Part shown: positions 9,688 through 20,722 of the stretch, piece by piece
Layout of the letters: every line of letters starts with the position of its first letter
Numbering within the stretch: position 1 is the first letter of the stretch
DNA from: an uncultured Saprospiraceae bacterium
GTDB lineage: Bacteria > Bacteroidota > Bacteroidia > Chitinophagales > Saprospiraceae
Direction: 5' to 3'
Assembly: GCA_937997635.1 (NCBI GenBank)
Contig: CALLFA010000015.1
Span: 1 to 62,285 of the forward strand
Length of the DNA: 62,285 nt
Program-made: the position numbers and the translations under genes
The notes under the pieces: generated by a model
Told to the model about the DNA's origin: nothing
The model's database searches: none
Seen by the model: the letters and a program-made list of their open reading frames with translations, nothing else

Positions 9688-11289
9688 ATGAAGAAAAGTG
9701 AATGTCATTTAAGGGTTAGTAATTTTTTTTATTTGAGGTATTTGATAGGTGCTGTAATTGCAATAACATCATGCGCGCCTAAAGCCACAACTGTTTCAGA
9801 AGAAGCAAAACAGCCTAATATTCTTTTTATCATGTCAGACGATCACACCTCACAAGCTTGGGGGATATATGGTGGACTTTTAGAAGAGTATGTTCAAAAC
9901 GACAACATAAAAAGATTAGCCAGAGAAGGTACTGTTTTGGACAATTGCTTAGTGTCCAATTCTATCTGCACACCAAGTAGAGCCTCTATTCTTACAGGTC
10001 AGTACAGTCACGTGAATGGTGTCACCACATTAGGCGCAGGCTTATCACCTATGTACAATAATATTTCGAAAGAACTTCAAAAAGGAGGCTATCAAACTTC
10101 AGTCATAGGCAAGTGGCATTTGAAACAAGAACCTGGAGGCTTTGATTATTACTGCGTATTGCCTGGTCAAGGAGAATATCACAATCCAAGACTAAAGACA
10201 GCAGACAATTGGGAGGATTACTACGGTGGTGGTAAGACATACGAAGGATTTAGTACTGATGTTATTGCAAGTAAAACTATTGAGTGGATTGAGGATAGAG
10301 ATAGGAGCAAACCATTCATGGCGATGTGCCATTTTAAAGCAACACATGAACCTTTCGATTACCCTGAGAGATTTGCACATCTATATCAAGATGATGATAT
10401 ACCTGTGCCAGAGTCAATGTATGATGGAGGTCCTGAAACAACAGGTCGTTCTTTTTTAGGTCAATCCTTGGATAATTTAACAGCGCGATATGTCAAAGCT
10501 TCAGCGGATAGCACATTGAGAAGGGATTATATGAATTATCCTGGCTTACCGTTTTCGGTTAATGGTTTGACCAACAGTGAAGCACGTTTACAAACCTACC
10601 AAAAAATGATTAAGGATTTTATGCGATGTGGAGCCGCCATAGATGACAATATTGGTAAGCTTTTAGATTATTTGGATGAATCTGGTTTGACTGAAAATAC
10701 AGTTGTCATCTACACAGCAGATCAAGGTTATTTTTTGGGTGAGCATGGCTGGTTTGACAAACGTATGATTTATGAGGAATCTATTCGAATGCCGTTTGTG
10801 ATCAGATATCCAAAGGAGGTGAAAGCTGGAACACGCAATTCTGACATCATTGAAAATGTAGACTTTTCAGCCTTATTTGCCGACTATGCACAGATACCAT
10901 ATCCCGATAATATGCAAGGGAGAAGTTTTCGAGAAAACCTTAAAGGCAACACACCCGCAGACTGGAGACAATATGGCTATTATCGATACTGGGATCACGC
11001 TGCAAAAAGGCCTGGACATTTTGGTGTCAAAGGTCATCGCTTCACATTAGCCTTTTATTATGGTAATGGTATTGAAGAAAACAAAGGTGCTATTCCTGAA
11101 AAGTTTTGGGACTTCTACGATCTGCAAACAGATCCTCATCAATTGCACAATGCTTATAATGACCCAGAGTATAAAGACATTATCACTGCATTGAAAGATG
11201 AAATAATGGTTCAGAGATCAGCATTAGGAGATACAGATATTGACAATCAAGAGGTGCTAGATATTATAGAAAAGCACTGGGATAATTAG
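9688..11289 (+). CDS. Sulfatase, lipoprotein (formylglycine-dependent), second of a tandem pair
   Basis: The 533-residue protein is a paralogue of the sulfatase just upstream. It has a signal sequence with lipobox AITSC (Cys29), metal ligands Asp51-Asp52 (FIMSDDH) and the C-x-P-S-R activation motif at Cys94 (CTPSR, then ILTG). The second conserved block YTADQGYFLGEHGWFDKRM matches its neighbour closely. The pair probably arose by tandem duplication and may act on related sulfated polysaccharides. No sulfatase-maturing enzyme is encoded in this window, so it must be elsewhere in the genome if these enzymes are active. Confidence 0.92.
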   Translation: MKKSECHLRVSNFFYLRYLIGAVIAITSCAPKATTVSEEAKQPNILFIMSDDHTSQAWGIYGGLLEEYVQNDNIKRLAREGTVLDNCLVSNSICTPSRASILTGQYSHVNGVTTLGAGLSPMYNNISKELQKGGYQTSVIGKWHLKQEPGGFDYYCVLPGQGEYHNPRLKTADNWEDYYGGGKTYEGFSTDVIASKTIEWIEDRDRSKPFMAMCHFKATHEPFDYPERFAHLYQDDDIPVPESMYDGGPETTGRSFLGQSLDNLTARYVKASADSTLRRDYMNYPGLPFSVNGLTNSEARLQTYQKMIKDFMRCGAAIDDNIGKLLDYLDESGLTENTVVIYTADQGYFLGEHGWFDKRMIYEESIRMPFVIRYPKEVKAGTRNSDIIENVDFSALFADYAQIPYPDNMQGRSFRENLKGNTPADWRQYGYYRYWDHAAKRPGHFGVKGHRFTLAFYYGNGIEENKGAIPEKFWDFYDLQTDPHQLHNAYNDPEYKDIITALKDEIMVQRSALGDTDIDNQEVLDIIEKHWDN

Positions 11290-11321
11290 TGGGATTTAAT
11301 TTATTCGTAACCGTATAACAT

Positions 11322-11344
11322 GTCATGCCTCTCAGTAGCATGAC
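11322..11344. other. Hairpin between convergent genes
   Basis: GTCATGC (11322-11328) pairs with GCATGAC (11338-11344) over a 9-base loop, in the 93-base gap between the sulfatase and the convergent dehydrogenase gene. It has no proper T-run directly after it on either strand, so it is only a weak terminator candidate; the A10 tract at 11372-11381 could act for the minus strand. Confidence 0.35.
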
Positions 11345-11382
11345 TGCAAAAAAATATGTCCTTCACTCTGTAAAAAAAAAAG

Positions 11383-12423
11383 TCAAAATGAATCAATAAC
11401 AATAATTCCTTTATGCCCAAAACTATTCATCTTCGGAAGAATATGACTTGCTTCTTCCAAAGTCACTCTTTGCGTAATGATGTCCTCCAGTTTCATATCC
11501 GATTGTCTGATAAGCTCCAACATTTCTGGATACTTATGCGCTTGCATACCATGACTGCCCAAAATTTCCAACTCATTGGCAACAACAAGATCCATCGGAA
11601 TGTTTGGGTGTTGATGATCTCCAGTCATCAATCCTATCTGAATGTGTTTGCCACGTTTTCTCAAATTAGATATAGAATTAAAACAAGTTGCTTGACTGCC
11701 CAAAGCATCTACGGAGACATGTACGCCGCCATCAGATATTTTTTTGATTGAAGCTATGAGGTCTTGGTCAGTATTGCCATTCAACACATAAGTTGCACCA
11801 ATCGATTTGGCTAATTGTAATGTGTCTTCATTAATGTCAATTGCGATGACTGTGGCTCCGATCGCCTTGGCTATCTTAATGGCTGAAAGACCAACTCCGC
11901 CACAACCATGAACAGCGACAAATTGGTTGTGCTGTAATTTGGCTTGATCGACTATTCCTCGATAGGCAGTAATGAATCGACAGCCCAGACTTGCAGCTGC
12001 TTCAAAAGAAAGATCATCTGGCAGATACACGAGATTGATATCAGCATTCTTTATTTCGACATACTCAGCGAATGATCCCCAATGGGTAAACCCAGGTTGT
12101 GTCTGATTGTCACAGACTTGTTGGTTTCCAGATTGACATTCGCGACAAGCTCCACAACCACATACAAACGGAACGGTCACTCGATCACCTTTTTTGTATG
12201 CTTTTACGTCAGAGCCGACTTCTTCAACAATTCCAGCTAATTCATGACCAGGTACATGTGGAAGGTTGATCTCTGCATCGTGTCCCATCCAGCCATGCCA
12301 GTCGCTACGGCAAAGACCTGTGGCTTTGACCTTTATGATAGCACCATGAAGAGCAGGTTTTGGCACTGGTATATCTTGCACTACCAATGGACCTTGGAAT
12401 GTGTCGTAGACCAGTGCTTTCAT
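11383..12423 (-). CDS. Zinc-dependent alcohol dehydrogenase (MDR family)
   Basis: The 346-residue protein has the GroES-like catalytic half with catalytic zinc ligands Cys38 and His60-Glu61 (PGHELAG). Its structural zinc loop is Cys90, Cys93, Cys96, Cys104, and the Rossmann motif is GCGGVGLSAIKIA near residues 169-181. It would oxidise an alcohol or reduce an aldehyde with NAD(P); the substrate is not visible. It lies 11 bases downstream of acs on the same strand and is probably co-transcribed, which suggests ethanol/acetaldehyde-to-acetate metabolism, but this is inference from context. Confidence 0.9.
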   Translation of the reverse strand: MKALVYDTFQGPLVVQDIPVPKPALHGAIIKVKATGLCRSDWHGWMGHDAEINLPHVPGHELAGIVEEVGSDVKAYKKGDRVTVPFVCGCGACRECQSGNQQVCDNQTQPGFTHWGSFAEYVEIKNADINLVYLPDDLSFEAAASLGCRFITAYRGIVDQAKLQHNQFVAVHGCGGVGLSAIKIAKAIGATVIAIDINEDTLQLAKSIGATYVLNGNTDQDLIASIKKISDGGVHVSVDALGSQATCFNSISNLRKRGKHIQIGLMTGDHQHPNIPMDLVVANELEILGSHGMQAHKYPEMLELIRQSDMKLEDIITQRVTLEEASHILPKMNSFGHKGIIVIDSF

Positions 12424-12434
12424 AAGATGTTAGC

Positions 12435-14336
<1,902 letters not shown>

Positions 14337-14477
14337 TAGTTAATCGTTTGTGCCTCTCAATATAAGGTATGATTTCAATATTTTTTAATCGAAAACTTGA
14401 TTGATTTCAAATATTAAAAGATATGCTCAATCACCGTAGAAAGTCAGTAGATTGAAAAAGAAATCTGAACTGTTATA

Positions 14478-16172
14478 TTAATGTGCAGCCCCAGGAGAAC
14501 TCGATCCTCTAGGAATTCTGATGTCATTGACAAGCATTTGTATTTCTTCTGGTGGAGCAGGAGTCATTCTGCTGACTACAATTGATACGACTAAATTAAT
14601 CATCATACCAACTACTCCAATGCCTTCTGGTCTAATGCCAAACCAAAGATCTTCCGGAAGTCCTGGTCCACCAAGTTGTGGTTTGAAATACCAAATATAG
14701 GTAGCAGTGAATAAGACACCAACGATCATTCCAGCAATGGCACCTTCCTTATTCATCCGTCTGTCAAAAATGCCCAGAATGATGGCTGGGAAAAAGGAAG
14801 AGGCGGCAAGTCCAAAGGCTAAGGCGACAACTTGTGCCACAAAGCCGGGAGGATTGAGTCCTGAAATGCCTGCTAATATGACTGCAACTGCGATCGCAAT
14901 ACGAGCTGCAAGCAATTCCCCTTTTTCAGAAATGGAAGGCATCAAATTTTTCTTTAGTAGATCATGTGATACCGATGTGGCAATAACCAATAACAAACCT
15001 GCAGCTGTTGACAAGGCCGCAGCTAGACCTCCTGCAACAACAAGTGCGATCACCCACGCGGGAAGATTTGCAATTTCTGGATTTGCCAATACTATAATGT
15101 CTCTGTCGATTGTGAGTTCGTTCATTTCCGCATCAGCGACGTATTGGATGACTCCATCTTTGTTTTTATCGTCGAATGTGATCAAGTCTGCTGTCTCCCA
15201 TTTTTTAAACCATGTCGGCATTTCAGAATATTCCTTATTGCTAACCGTTTGTATCAAATTGGTCCTTGCGAATGTAGCAATTGCTGGAGCTGTCGTATAC
15301 AGAATCGCAATAAACAACAAGGCATAGCCAGCTGATATCCGAGCATCCTTTACTCTTGGCACGGTAAAAAAGCGGACGATCACGTGAGGCAAACCAGCAG
15401 TACCAAACATCAAAGCTGCAGTGATGAAGAATACATTGATGCGATCATTCATACCCGAAGTCGTGTATTCAGAAAAACCTAGATCAGTACTCAATTGATT
15501 TAATTTATCCAATAGGTATGTACCATCTGCCATTTGGCCACCAAAACCAAGCTGGGGTATTGGGTTTCCTACCATTTGTATGGAAATGAAAACCGCTGGT
15601 ACTGTAAAGGCAAAAATCAGAACACAATATTGAGCAACCTGTGTGTATGTGATGCCTTTCATTCCGCCCAGAACGGCATAGAAAAATACGATACCAATAC
15701 CAATAAAAATGCCTGTTGAAAATGGGACTTCCAAAAATCGGGCAAAAGCAACACCGACGCCTCTCATCTGGCCTACCACATAGGTGAATGAAACCAACAG
15801 CGCACAAAGAACAGCAACGACTCTAGCCACATTTGAATAATACCGTTCTCCAATAAAATCTGGTACGGTAAACTTTCCAAATTTTCTAAGATAGGGGGCA
15901 AGCAGTAAAGCCAGTAAGACATAACCTCCCGTCCATCCCATCAAATACTGTGCACCTGCATAACCCATGAATGAAATCAACCCAGCCATGGATAGATAAG
16001 ACGCGGCACTCATCCAGTCAGCAGCCGTTGCCATACCATTTGCTAAAGGAGATACGCCACCACCTGCTACATAAAATTCTTTAGTAGAACCAGCTCTGGC
16101 CCAAATAGCTACTCCAATATATAGGGCAAAGGTTATCCCAACAATAATAAAAGTCCAAGTCTGAACACTCAC
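14478..16172 (-). CDS. Sodium:solute symporter, large subunit (acetate/ActP-like, DUF4212-partnered type)
   Basis: The 564-residue protein is an SSF/SLC5 transporter with about 13 membrane helices. Conserved early blocks include AADWMSAASYLSMAG and the later LVVAGGLAAALSTAAGLLLVIATS. Between two helices, near residues 331-345, there is an acidic soluble insert with an EF-hand-like loop (DDKNKDGVIQY) that could bind calcium. The upstream DUF4212 gene encodes the usual small partner of this subfamily, and the downstream acs gene points to acetate or another short organic acid as substrate. Start at 16172 gives the expected short periplasmic N-terminus. Confidence 0.93.
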   Translation of the reverse strand: MSVQTWTFIIVGITFALYIGVAIWARAGSTKEFYVAGGGVSPLANGMATAADWMSAASYLSMAGLISFMGYAGAQYLMGWTGGYVLLALLLAPYLRKFGKFTVPDFIGERYYSNVARVVAVLCALLVSFTYVVGQMRGVGVAFARFLEVPFSTGIFIGIGIVFFYAVLGGMKGITYTQVAQYCVLIFAFTVPAVFISIQMVGNPIPQLGFGGQMADGTYLLDKLNQLSTDLGFSEYTTSGMNDRINVFFITAALMFGTAGLPHVIVRFFTVPRVKDARISAGYALLFIAILYTTAPAIATFARTNLIQTVSNKEYSEMPTWFKKWETADLITFDDKNKDGVIQYVADAEMNELTIDRDIIVLANPEIANLPAWVIALVVAGGLAAALSTAAGLLLVIATSVSHDLLKKNLMPSISEKGELLAARIAIAVAVILAGISGLNPPGFVAQVVALAFGLAASSFFPAIILGIFDRRMNKEGAIAGMIVGVLFTATYIWYFKPQLGGPGLPEDLWFGIRPEGIGVVGMMINLVVSIVVSRMTPAPPEEIQMLVNDIRIPRGSSSPGAAH

Positions 16173-16202
16173 TGGGTTATAGTTTTAAGGTGAATCAACG
16201 AA

Positions 16203-16460
16203 TTACTTTTCATCAACATCAAATTCTTTATCTAGCTTATTCATCAAGTACACATAGACAAAAATGAGAATGACGAAAATGTAAATGGATCCTTGTTGCG
16301 CAAACCAAAATCCCAAAGGGAATCCTCCTATTTTTACACTATTTAATGCATCTGCGAATAAAATGCCGCAACCATAGGAAACAACAAACCAAATGCTCAG
16401 TAGGATGAGAAGATATTTGAGATTTTTATTCCAATACTGATCTAGATTTTTTTCAGTCAT
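16203..16460 (-). CDS. DUF4212 small subunit of sodium/substrate symporter
   Basis: The 85-residue protein has two membrane helices (about residues 14-35 and 50-72) and the WFVVSYGCGILFADALN region typical of DUF4212, the small subunit paired with acetate-type SSF symporters. It ends 30 bases before the large-subunit gene on the same strand. The C-terminal end (NKLDKEFDVDEK) is charged and probably cytoplasmic. Together the two genes form the transporter; this pairing is known for the family, not shown here. Confidence 0.9.
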   Translation of the reverse strand: MTEKNLDQYWNKNLKYLLILLSIWFVVSYGCGILFADALNSVKIGGFPLGFWFAQQGSIYIFVILIFVYVYLMNKLDKEFDVDEK

Positions 16461-16565
16461 GTGCTAATGAACGTCTTGTCTAGATGTAAGATAATAAAAC
16501 TTAGTTGTAAGGAGCTTGAATGACTAGTGGATGATAAGTGACGATGATAGCTGCCTTGCCATAGC

Positions 16566-17351
16566 TTATCTCCGCTTCCCAAACTGAGCCAATAAATACA
16601 TGTTGATGTAGACAAATCTATTGCGGATATCGTCCCTTTCTACTAGTATGGGTAACCGTCTTGGAAATGCATCTGCCATTAGCCCGACCTCTACAGATTT
16701 TACTGAATCATCAAATGCACCAAAGGCAAAGTGAGCTCCTATCTTAGCATGCGCGCCTACAGTAGGGCGGATCTGCCAGAAACCTTCAAAAAAACTGGAA
16801 CCACCAAAGATGATATTCCAATTCAAGAAGTCTTCTTGATTTTCCTCTGTCCTCCTGACTGTTATGAGTTCCTCGAAATCGTTAGGATCTACAATTTCTA
16901 TGAAGTAAGGTTTTTTCCAAGCTACAGTCAAGCCATAGGTGTAGTTTAATCCTACAGCAAGTCCCTTACGTTTGGCTTTTTCGGTCAAGTATACTTTTTT
17001 ACCTTGGCCAAACTTCATCATGTAAATACTGTTTTGTTTGCCATATACAAACGAAGACGATAGACCTTCTCCTGTAAAGGTGAAATTTTTGTTTTGCCTT
17101 CGTTCGCGGAAGTCCTTCAATGTTCCAAATTCAAAAGAGAAATAGCTTGTTTTGTAATAAGATTCAATTTCACCGAAAGTCAATCCCAAGCTAAATCCAT
17201 TTGTGTACACTTTAAAATCATATGATCGCTCGAAATCATACAAGATTCCTTTGTTGTTATAATCAATTTGTTTTGGCTGAAAAACTACTTGTGCTGACGT
17301 CGTCGACAGTAGTCCTAATAAAATAACTAAGGTGATTAAAATAGGCCTCAT
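16566..17351 (-). CDS. Probable outer-membrane beta-barrel protein, unknown function
   Basis: The 261-residue product has a signal peptide (cut near residue 20, STTSAQ) and alternating aromatic and polar segments such as YFSFEFGTL and GLAVGLNYTYGLTVAW that fit short beta strands of an outer-membrane barrel. I do not recognise a named family beyond Bacteroidota hypothetical proteins of this kind. It is 105 bases upstream of the DUF4212 gene on the same strand, so it could share a transcript with the transporter set, but there is no evidence for a joint role. Confidence 0.7.
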   Translation of the reverse strand: MRPILITLVILLGLLSTTSAQVVFQPKQIDYNNKGILYDFERSYDFKVYTNGFSLGLTFGEIESYYKTSYFSFEFGTLKDFRERRQNKNFTFTGEGLSSSFVYGKQNSIYMMKFGQGKKVYLTEKAKRKGLAVGLNYTYGLTVAWKKPYFIEIVDPNDFEELITVRRTEENQEDFLNWNIIFGGSSFFEGFWQIRPTVGAHAKIGAHFAFGAFDDSVKSVEVGLMADAFPRRLPILVERDDIRNRFVYINMYLLAQFGKRR

Positions 17352-17493
17352 TGCTACTAAAGTAAATCATATTCATGAATTGTGCTGGAAAAAATTTGAT
17401 AATTTGATGCTTTTGTACAGATTTGACCAATATGGAGCTGATTAATCTATATTTTTTGGCAGAGATGAGTGTTTTCCTTACCGTAAAGTTCTT

Positions 17494-18789
17494 ATGATAG
17501 AAATCAACATTCTTATAGAAAAACAATCCTCAAGACTTGATTTCGTTATTAACTTTCTTGAAGAACGACTTCGTATTTCTATGCCATGTATTCTTGATCG
17601 TGAGACTATAGACAGTAATCTTTTAATCATTGACTTTGGTGGATCGCGCCAGACCGATGACGTACTGACCATGTATAATTCTGGTTTGTTAGATCAGCGA
17701 AATGAGTTGACACAGTCCAAGCCAAGTATCAGAAAATGCGACCACCATATAGAATTATTTCCGTCTTATGATACTGCTCATGATATACGTTTTGATCTTT
17801 TCGCCTCGATCTTTTTTTGTCTAAGTAGGTATGAGGAGTATCAATCGTTCACAGCTGATCGACATGGACGATTCCCAGCAGCTGAATCTCACGCACATGC
17901 TAATGCATATCTACAAAGACCTGTTGTCGATGAGTGGATAGTGCTCCTTCACGATATGCTCGAACGTAAATGGAATATCAAATTACCACCACCTATGCCG
18001 TTCGATATTGCACCGACAATTGATGTGGATGTTGCCTGGGCATATCTTTATAGGGAGCGGATTCACCCCTTAGGAAGTCAACTTAAAAAGTTAGTCAAAG
18101 GACAAGATGCTTTATTACAAGAACAACGTGAAGCGTACAAAACGGGTCATGATCCATTTGACACCTTCACGATGCTGAAAGAAAAATTACAAGCGTTTAA
18201 TTGCCATTATTTCTTTTTGTGTCACCATGCACCTCCAATTGATACCGCATATTTTCTAGATAAAATTAAATTCAAAAATCTAATCAGAGAGCAAGATTCT
18301 TTCGCTACAGTTGGTATCCATCCGTCCTATGCAAGCGCAGGCGATCAAGCTCAAATTCTTCAAGAAAAAGAATGGTTGGAGCAGACGATTGGGCGATCTA
18401 TAAATTCAAGTCGGCAACATTACTTAAAAATGTCTCTGCCTCTGACATACAGGGATTTGATAGCGTCTGGTATTCAGCATGACTTCAGTATGGGCTATGC
18501 AGATCAATGTGGATTTCGAGCGGGGACGAGTATGCCCTTCTACTTTTACGATCTAATCAGAGAAGAACAAACAAATCTCTTGATTCATCCTTTTTCTGTT
18601 ATGGATGTGACATTAAAAGACTATCAATCTTACAGCATCGATCAAGCCATTGAAGTCATCACGGGTATGAAGCAACGGTTAAGGGATGTCAATGGTCGAT
18701 TTAGCTTTATTTGGCACAACAGTTCTTTTGCTCAGTTAGGTGCCTGGGATGGATGGGATCGTGTGTTTGATGTGTTGATTGAAAGATAA
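17494..18789 (+). CDS. Polysaccharide deacetylase-like protein (DUF7033 type)
   Basis: The 431-residue cytoplasmic protein resembles Bacteroidota proteins annotated as polysaccharide deacetylase family with an N-terminal DUF7033 region. The N-terminal part contains FDLFASIFFCLSRYEEY. The C-terminal part has deacetylase-like blocks: APTIDVDVAW (the TxDxD metal motif), VGIHPSYAS and LLIHPFSVMDVTL. No signal peptide is present. It could act on a glycan precursor inside the cell, but activity is not established. Its stop codon at 18787-18789 is directly followed by the first unit of the 25-bp tandem array. Confidence 0.8.
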   Translation: MIEINILIEKQSSRLDFVINFLEERLRISMPCILDRETIDSNLLIIDFGGSRQTDDVLTMYNSGLLDQRNELTQSKPSIRKCDHHIELFPSYDTAHDIRFDLFASIFFCLSRYEEYQSFTADRHGRFPAAESHAHANAYLQRPVVDEWIVLLHDMLERKWNIKLPPPMPFDIAPTIDVDVAWAYLYRERIHPLGSQLKKLVKGQDALLQEQREAYKTGHDPFDTFTMLKEKLQAFNCHYFFLCHHAPPIDTAYFLDKIKFKNLIREQDSFATVGIHPSYASAGDQAQILQEKEWLEQTIGRSINSSRQHYLKMSLPLTYRDLIASGIQHDFSMGYADQCGFRAGTSMPFYFYDLIREEQTNLLIHPFSVMDVTLKDYQSYSIDQAIEVITGMKQRLRDVNGRFSFIWHNSSFAQLGAWDGWDRVFDVLIER

Positions 18790-19139
18790 TTGGGTCGCTC
18801 GCGTTGCTCGCTTGTTGGGTCGCTCGCGTTGCTCACTTGTTGGGTCGTTCGCGTTGCTCACTTGTTGGGTTGTTCGCGTTGCTCACTTGTTGGGTTGTTC
18901 GCGTTGCTCACTTGTTGGGTCGCTCGTGTTGCTCGCTTGTTGGGTCGCTCGTGTTGCTCGCTTGTTGGGTCGCTCGTGTTGCTCGCTTGTTGGGTCGCTC
19001 GTGTTGCTCACTTGTTGGGTCGTTCGCGTTGCTCACTTGTTGGGTCGCTCGCGTTGCTTGCTTGTTGGGTCGCTCGCGTTGCTTGCTTGTTGGGTCGCTC
19101 GTGTTGCTCGCTTGTTGGGACGTTTGCGAGGTTCACTTG
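18790..19139. repeat. 25-bp tandem repeat array, 14 units (array A)
   Basis: Fourteen consecutive 25-base units run from the base after the upstream stop codon. Each starts TTGGGT and ends CTTG, with the middle carrying a CGCTCGCG-like core. Variation is limited to a few positions (C/T at 8, G/A near 21), except the last unit (19115-19139), which is degenerate. Because 25 is not a multiple of three and the unit has no stops, all three plus frames stay open and give false proteins of 119-128 residues. The same family recurs at 61678-62040. The remainder of the gap to 19239 is AT-rich and presumably holds the promoter of the next gene. Confidence 0.95.
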
Positions 19140-19239
19140 TTGTCATTGAGAAAATTTATTTTTAGAGCAATCGCCTAAAGTGATCTACCATTTTATAGTA
19201 TGTACACATAATAAGTAATACATTAGCATCAATATTAAT

Positions 19240-20721
19240 ATGAGTATTTCACCATACATTTTGCTTGCAGTCATTTTTGGCTATTTTCTGTTGTTGATGT
19301 TGGTTTCATCAATCACCTCTAAGGGGTCTAACAATGAAACATTTTTTACTGCCAATAAAAAGTCTCCATGGTTATTGGTGGCTGTAGGTATGGTTGGTGC
19401 TTCTTTATCAGGTGTCACCTTCATTTCTGTACCTGGGACTGTGGGAGCTGGTGGCTTGAATATGAGTTTTTCATATATGCAGGTGGTCTTTGGCTATTTG
19501 TTGGGTTACTTTGTCATCGCCACCGTATTAATGCCAGCATATTATAGATTGAACTTAACATCCATTTATGAATACTTGGAAGATAGGTTTGGTACGGTCA
19601 GTTATAAAACAGGGGCATTCTATTTTTTGACCTCTCGTATTATTGGGGCTTCAATGCGATTGTTTTTAGTTGCTATTGTTTTACAAAAATTTGTTCTTGA
19701 TCAATTTGGCGTTCCCTTTTGGCTTACTGTCGTTATTGCTATTTTGCTTATTTGGGTGTATACCTACCGAGGAGGCATAAAGACGATTGTGTGGACAGAT
19801 ACCTTGCAAACGGTTTGTATGCTGACTGCGGTTGTCCTCACGACTTCTGCCATCTTAAAAGGCATGGATTTAGGTTTTGGAGATTTGATTACAACGATTA
19901 AAAAAAGCGACTATTCACAAATGTTTTTCTTTGAAGGAGGGTGGGGTGATGCTAATAATTTTTTCAAGCAGTTTCTAAGCGGTGCTTTGATTGCTATTGT
20001 GATGACTGGTCTTGATCAAGATATGATGCAAAAAAACCTGACATGTAAAACACTAGGTGATGCACAGAAAAACATGTTCACATTTAGCGTAGTTCTTGTG
20101 TTTGCTAATTTACTTTTCTTGTCCATGGGCGCATTGATGTATATCTATGCTAATCAAAAAGGAATTGAGATTCCGGCAAGGCCAGATCAATTGTACCCGA
20201 CCTTGGCATTAGAACATTTGTCGCCATTTATTGGCATTGTGTTTTTATTGGGATTAATTGCGGCGGCTTATTCTAGCGCTGACTCTGCATTGACTTCATT
20301 AACGACTTCTTTTTGTGTTGACTTTTTAGATTTTAAAAAAAGCGATCGAACAGAAGAAGAAAAAAAGAAAACCAGACTCTATGTTCATATTGGATTTTCC
20401 ATCATTCTACTAATGGTCATACTAATTGTAAAATCCATAAATAGAGATTCCATCATTAATGAATTATTTGTGGCTGCAGGTTTTACCTATGGTCCTCTAC
20501 TCGGCTTGTTTAGTTTCGGTTTATTTACAAATAGAGTGGTGAAGGACAAGTATGTTATTTGGATTTGTCTAGCGGCACCAATACTTAGTTTTGTCTTAAA
20601 TAAAAACTCAGCGACTTGGTTTAATGGCCTCGAATTTGGATTTACCATATTAGCAGTCAATGGGCTATTGACATTTTTGGGTCTATGGTCAATTTCAAAC
20701 TCAGCAGCATTAAAAAAATAA
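19240..20721 (+). CDS. Sodium:solute symporter (SSF), probably for an amino sugar
   Basis: The 493-residue protein has about 13 membrane helices and SSF landmarks such as VGASLSGVTFISVPG, GGIKTIVWTDTLQTVCMLTAV and AAYSSADSALTSLTTSFCVD. It is a sodium-driven uptake transporter in the inner membrane. Its stop codon is one base before the GTG start of murQ, so the two are transcribed and probably translated together. This points to uptake of N-acetylmuramic acid or a related amino sugar, but substrate is inferred from context only. Confidence 0.92.
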   Translation: MSISPYILLAVIFGYFLLLMLVSSITSKGSNNETFFTANKKSPWLLVAVGMVGASLSGVTFISVPGTVGAGGLNMSFSYMQVVFGYLLGYFVIATVLMPAYYRLNLTSIYEYLEDRFGTVSYKTGAFYFLTSRIIGASMRLFLVAIVLQKFVLDQFGVPFWLTVVIAILLIWVYTYRGGIKTIVWTDTLQTVCMLTAVVLTTSAILKGMDLGFGDLITTIKKSDYSQMFFFEGGWGDANNFFKQFLSGALIAIVMTGLDQDMMQKNLTCKTLGDAQKNMFTFSVVLVFANLLFLSMGALMYIYANQKGIEIPARPDQLYPTLALEHLSPFIGIVFLLGLIAAAYSSADSALTSLTTSFCVDFLDFKKSDRTEEEKKKTRLYVHIGFSIILLMVILIVKSINRDSIINELFVAAGFTYGPLLGLFSFGLFTNRVVKDKYVIWICLAAPILSFVLNKNSATWFNGLEFGFTILAVNGLLTFLGLWSISNSAALKK

Positions 20722-20722
20722 C

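Noticed and set aside
18790-19139. CRISPR array
   Set aside because: Units are contiguous with no unique spacers between them, and no cas genes are nearby; the same holds for 61678-62040 and 45912-46101.
18779-19178. Three overlapping open frames of 119-128 codons on the plus strand
   Set aside because: They arise because the 25-base repeat lacks stop codons and its length is not a multiple of three, so all three frames show the same repeated peptide.
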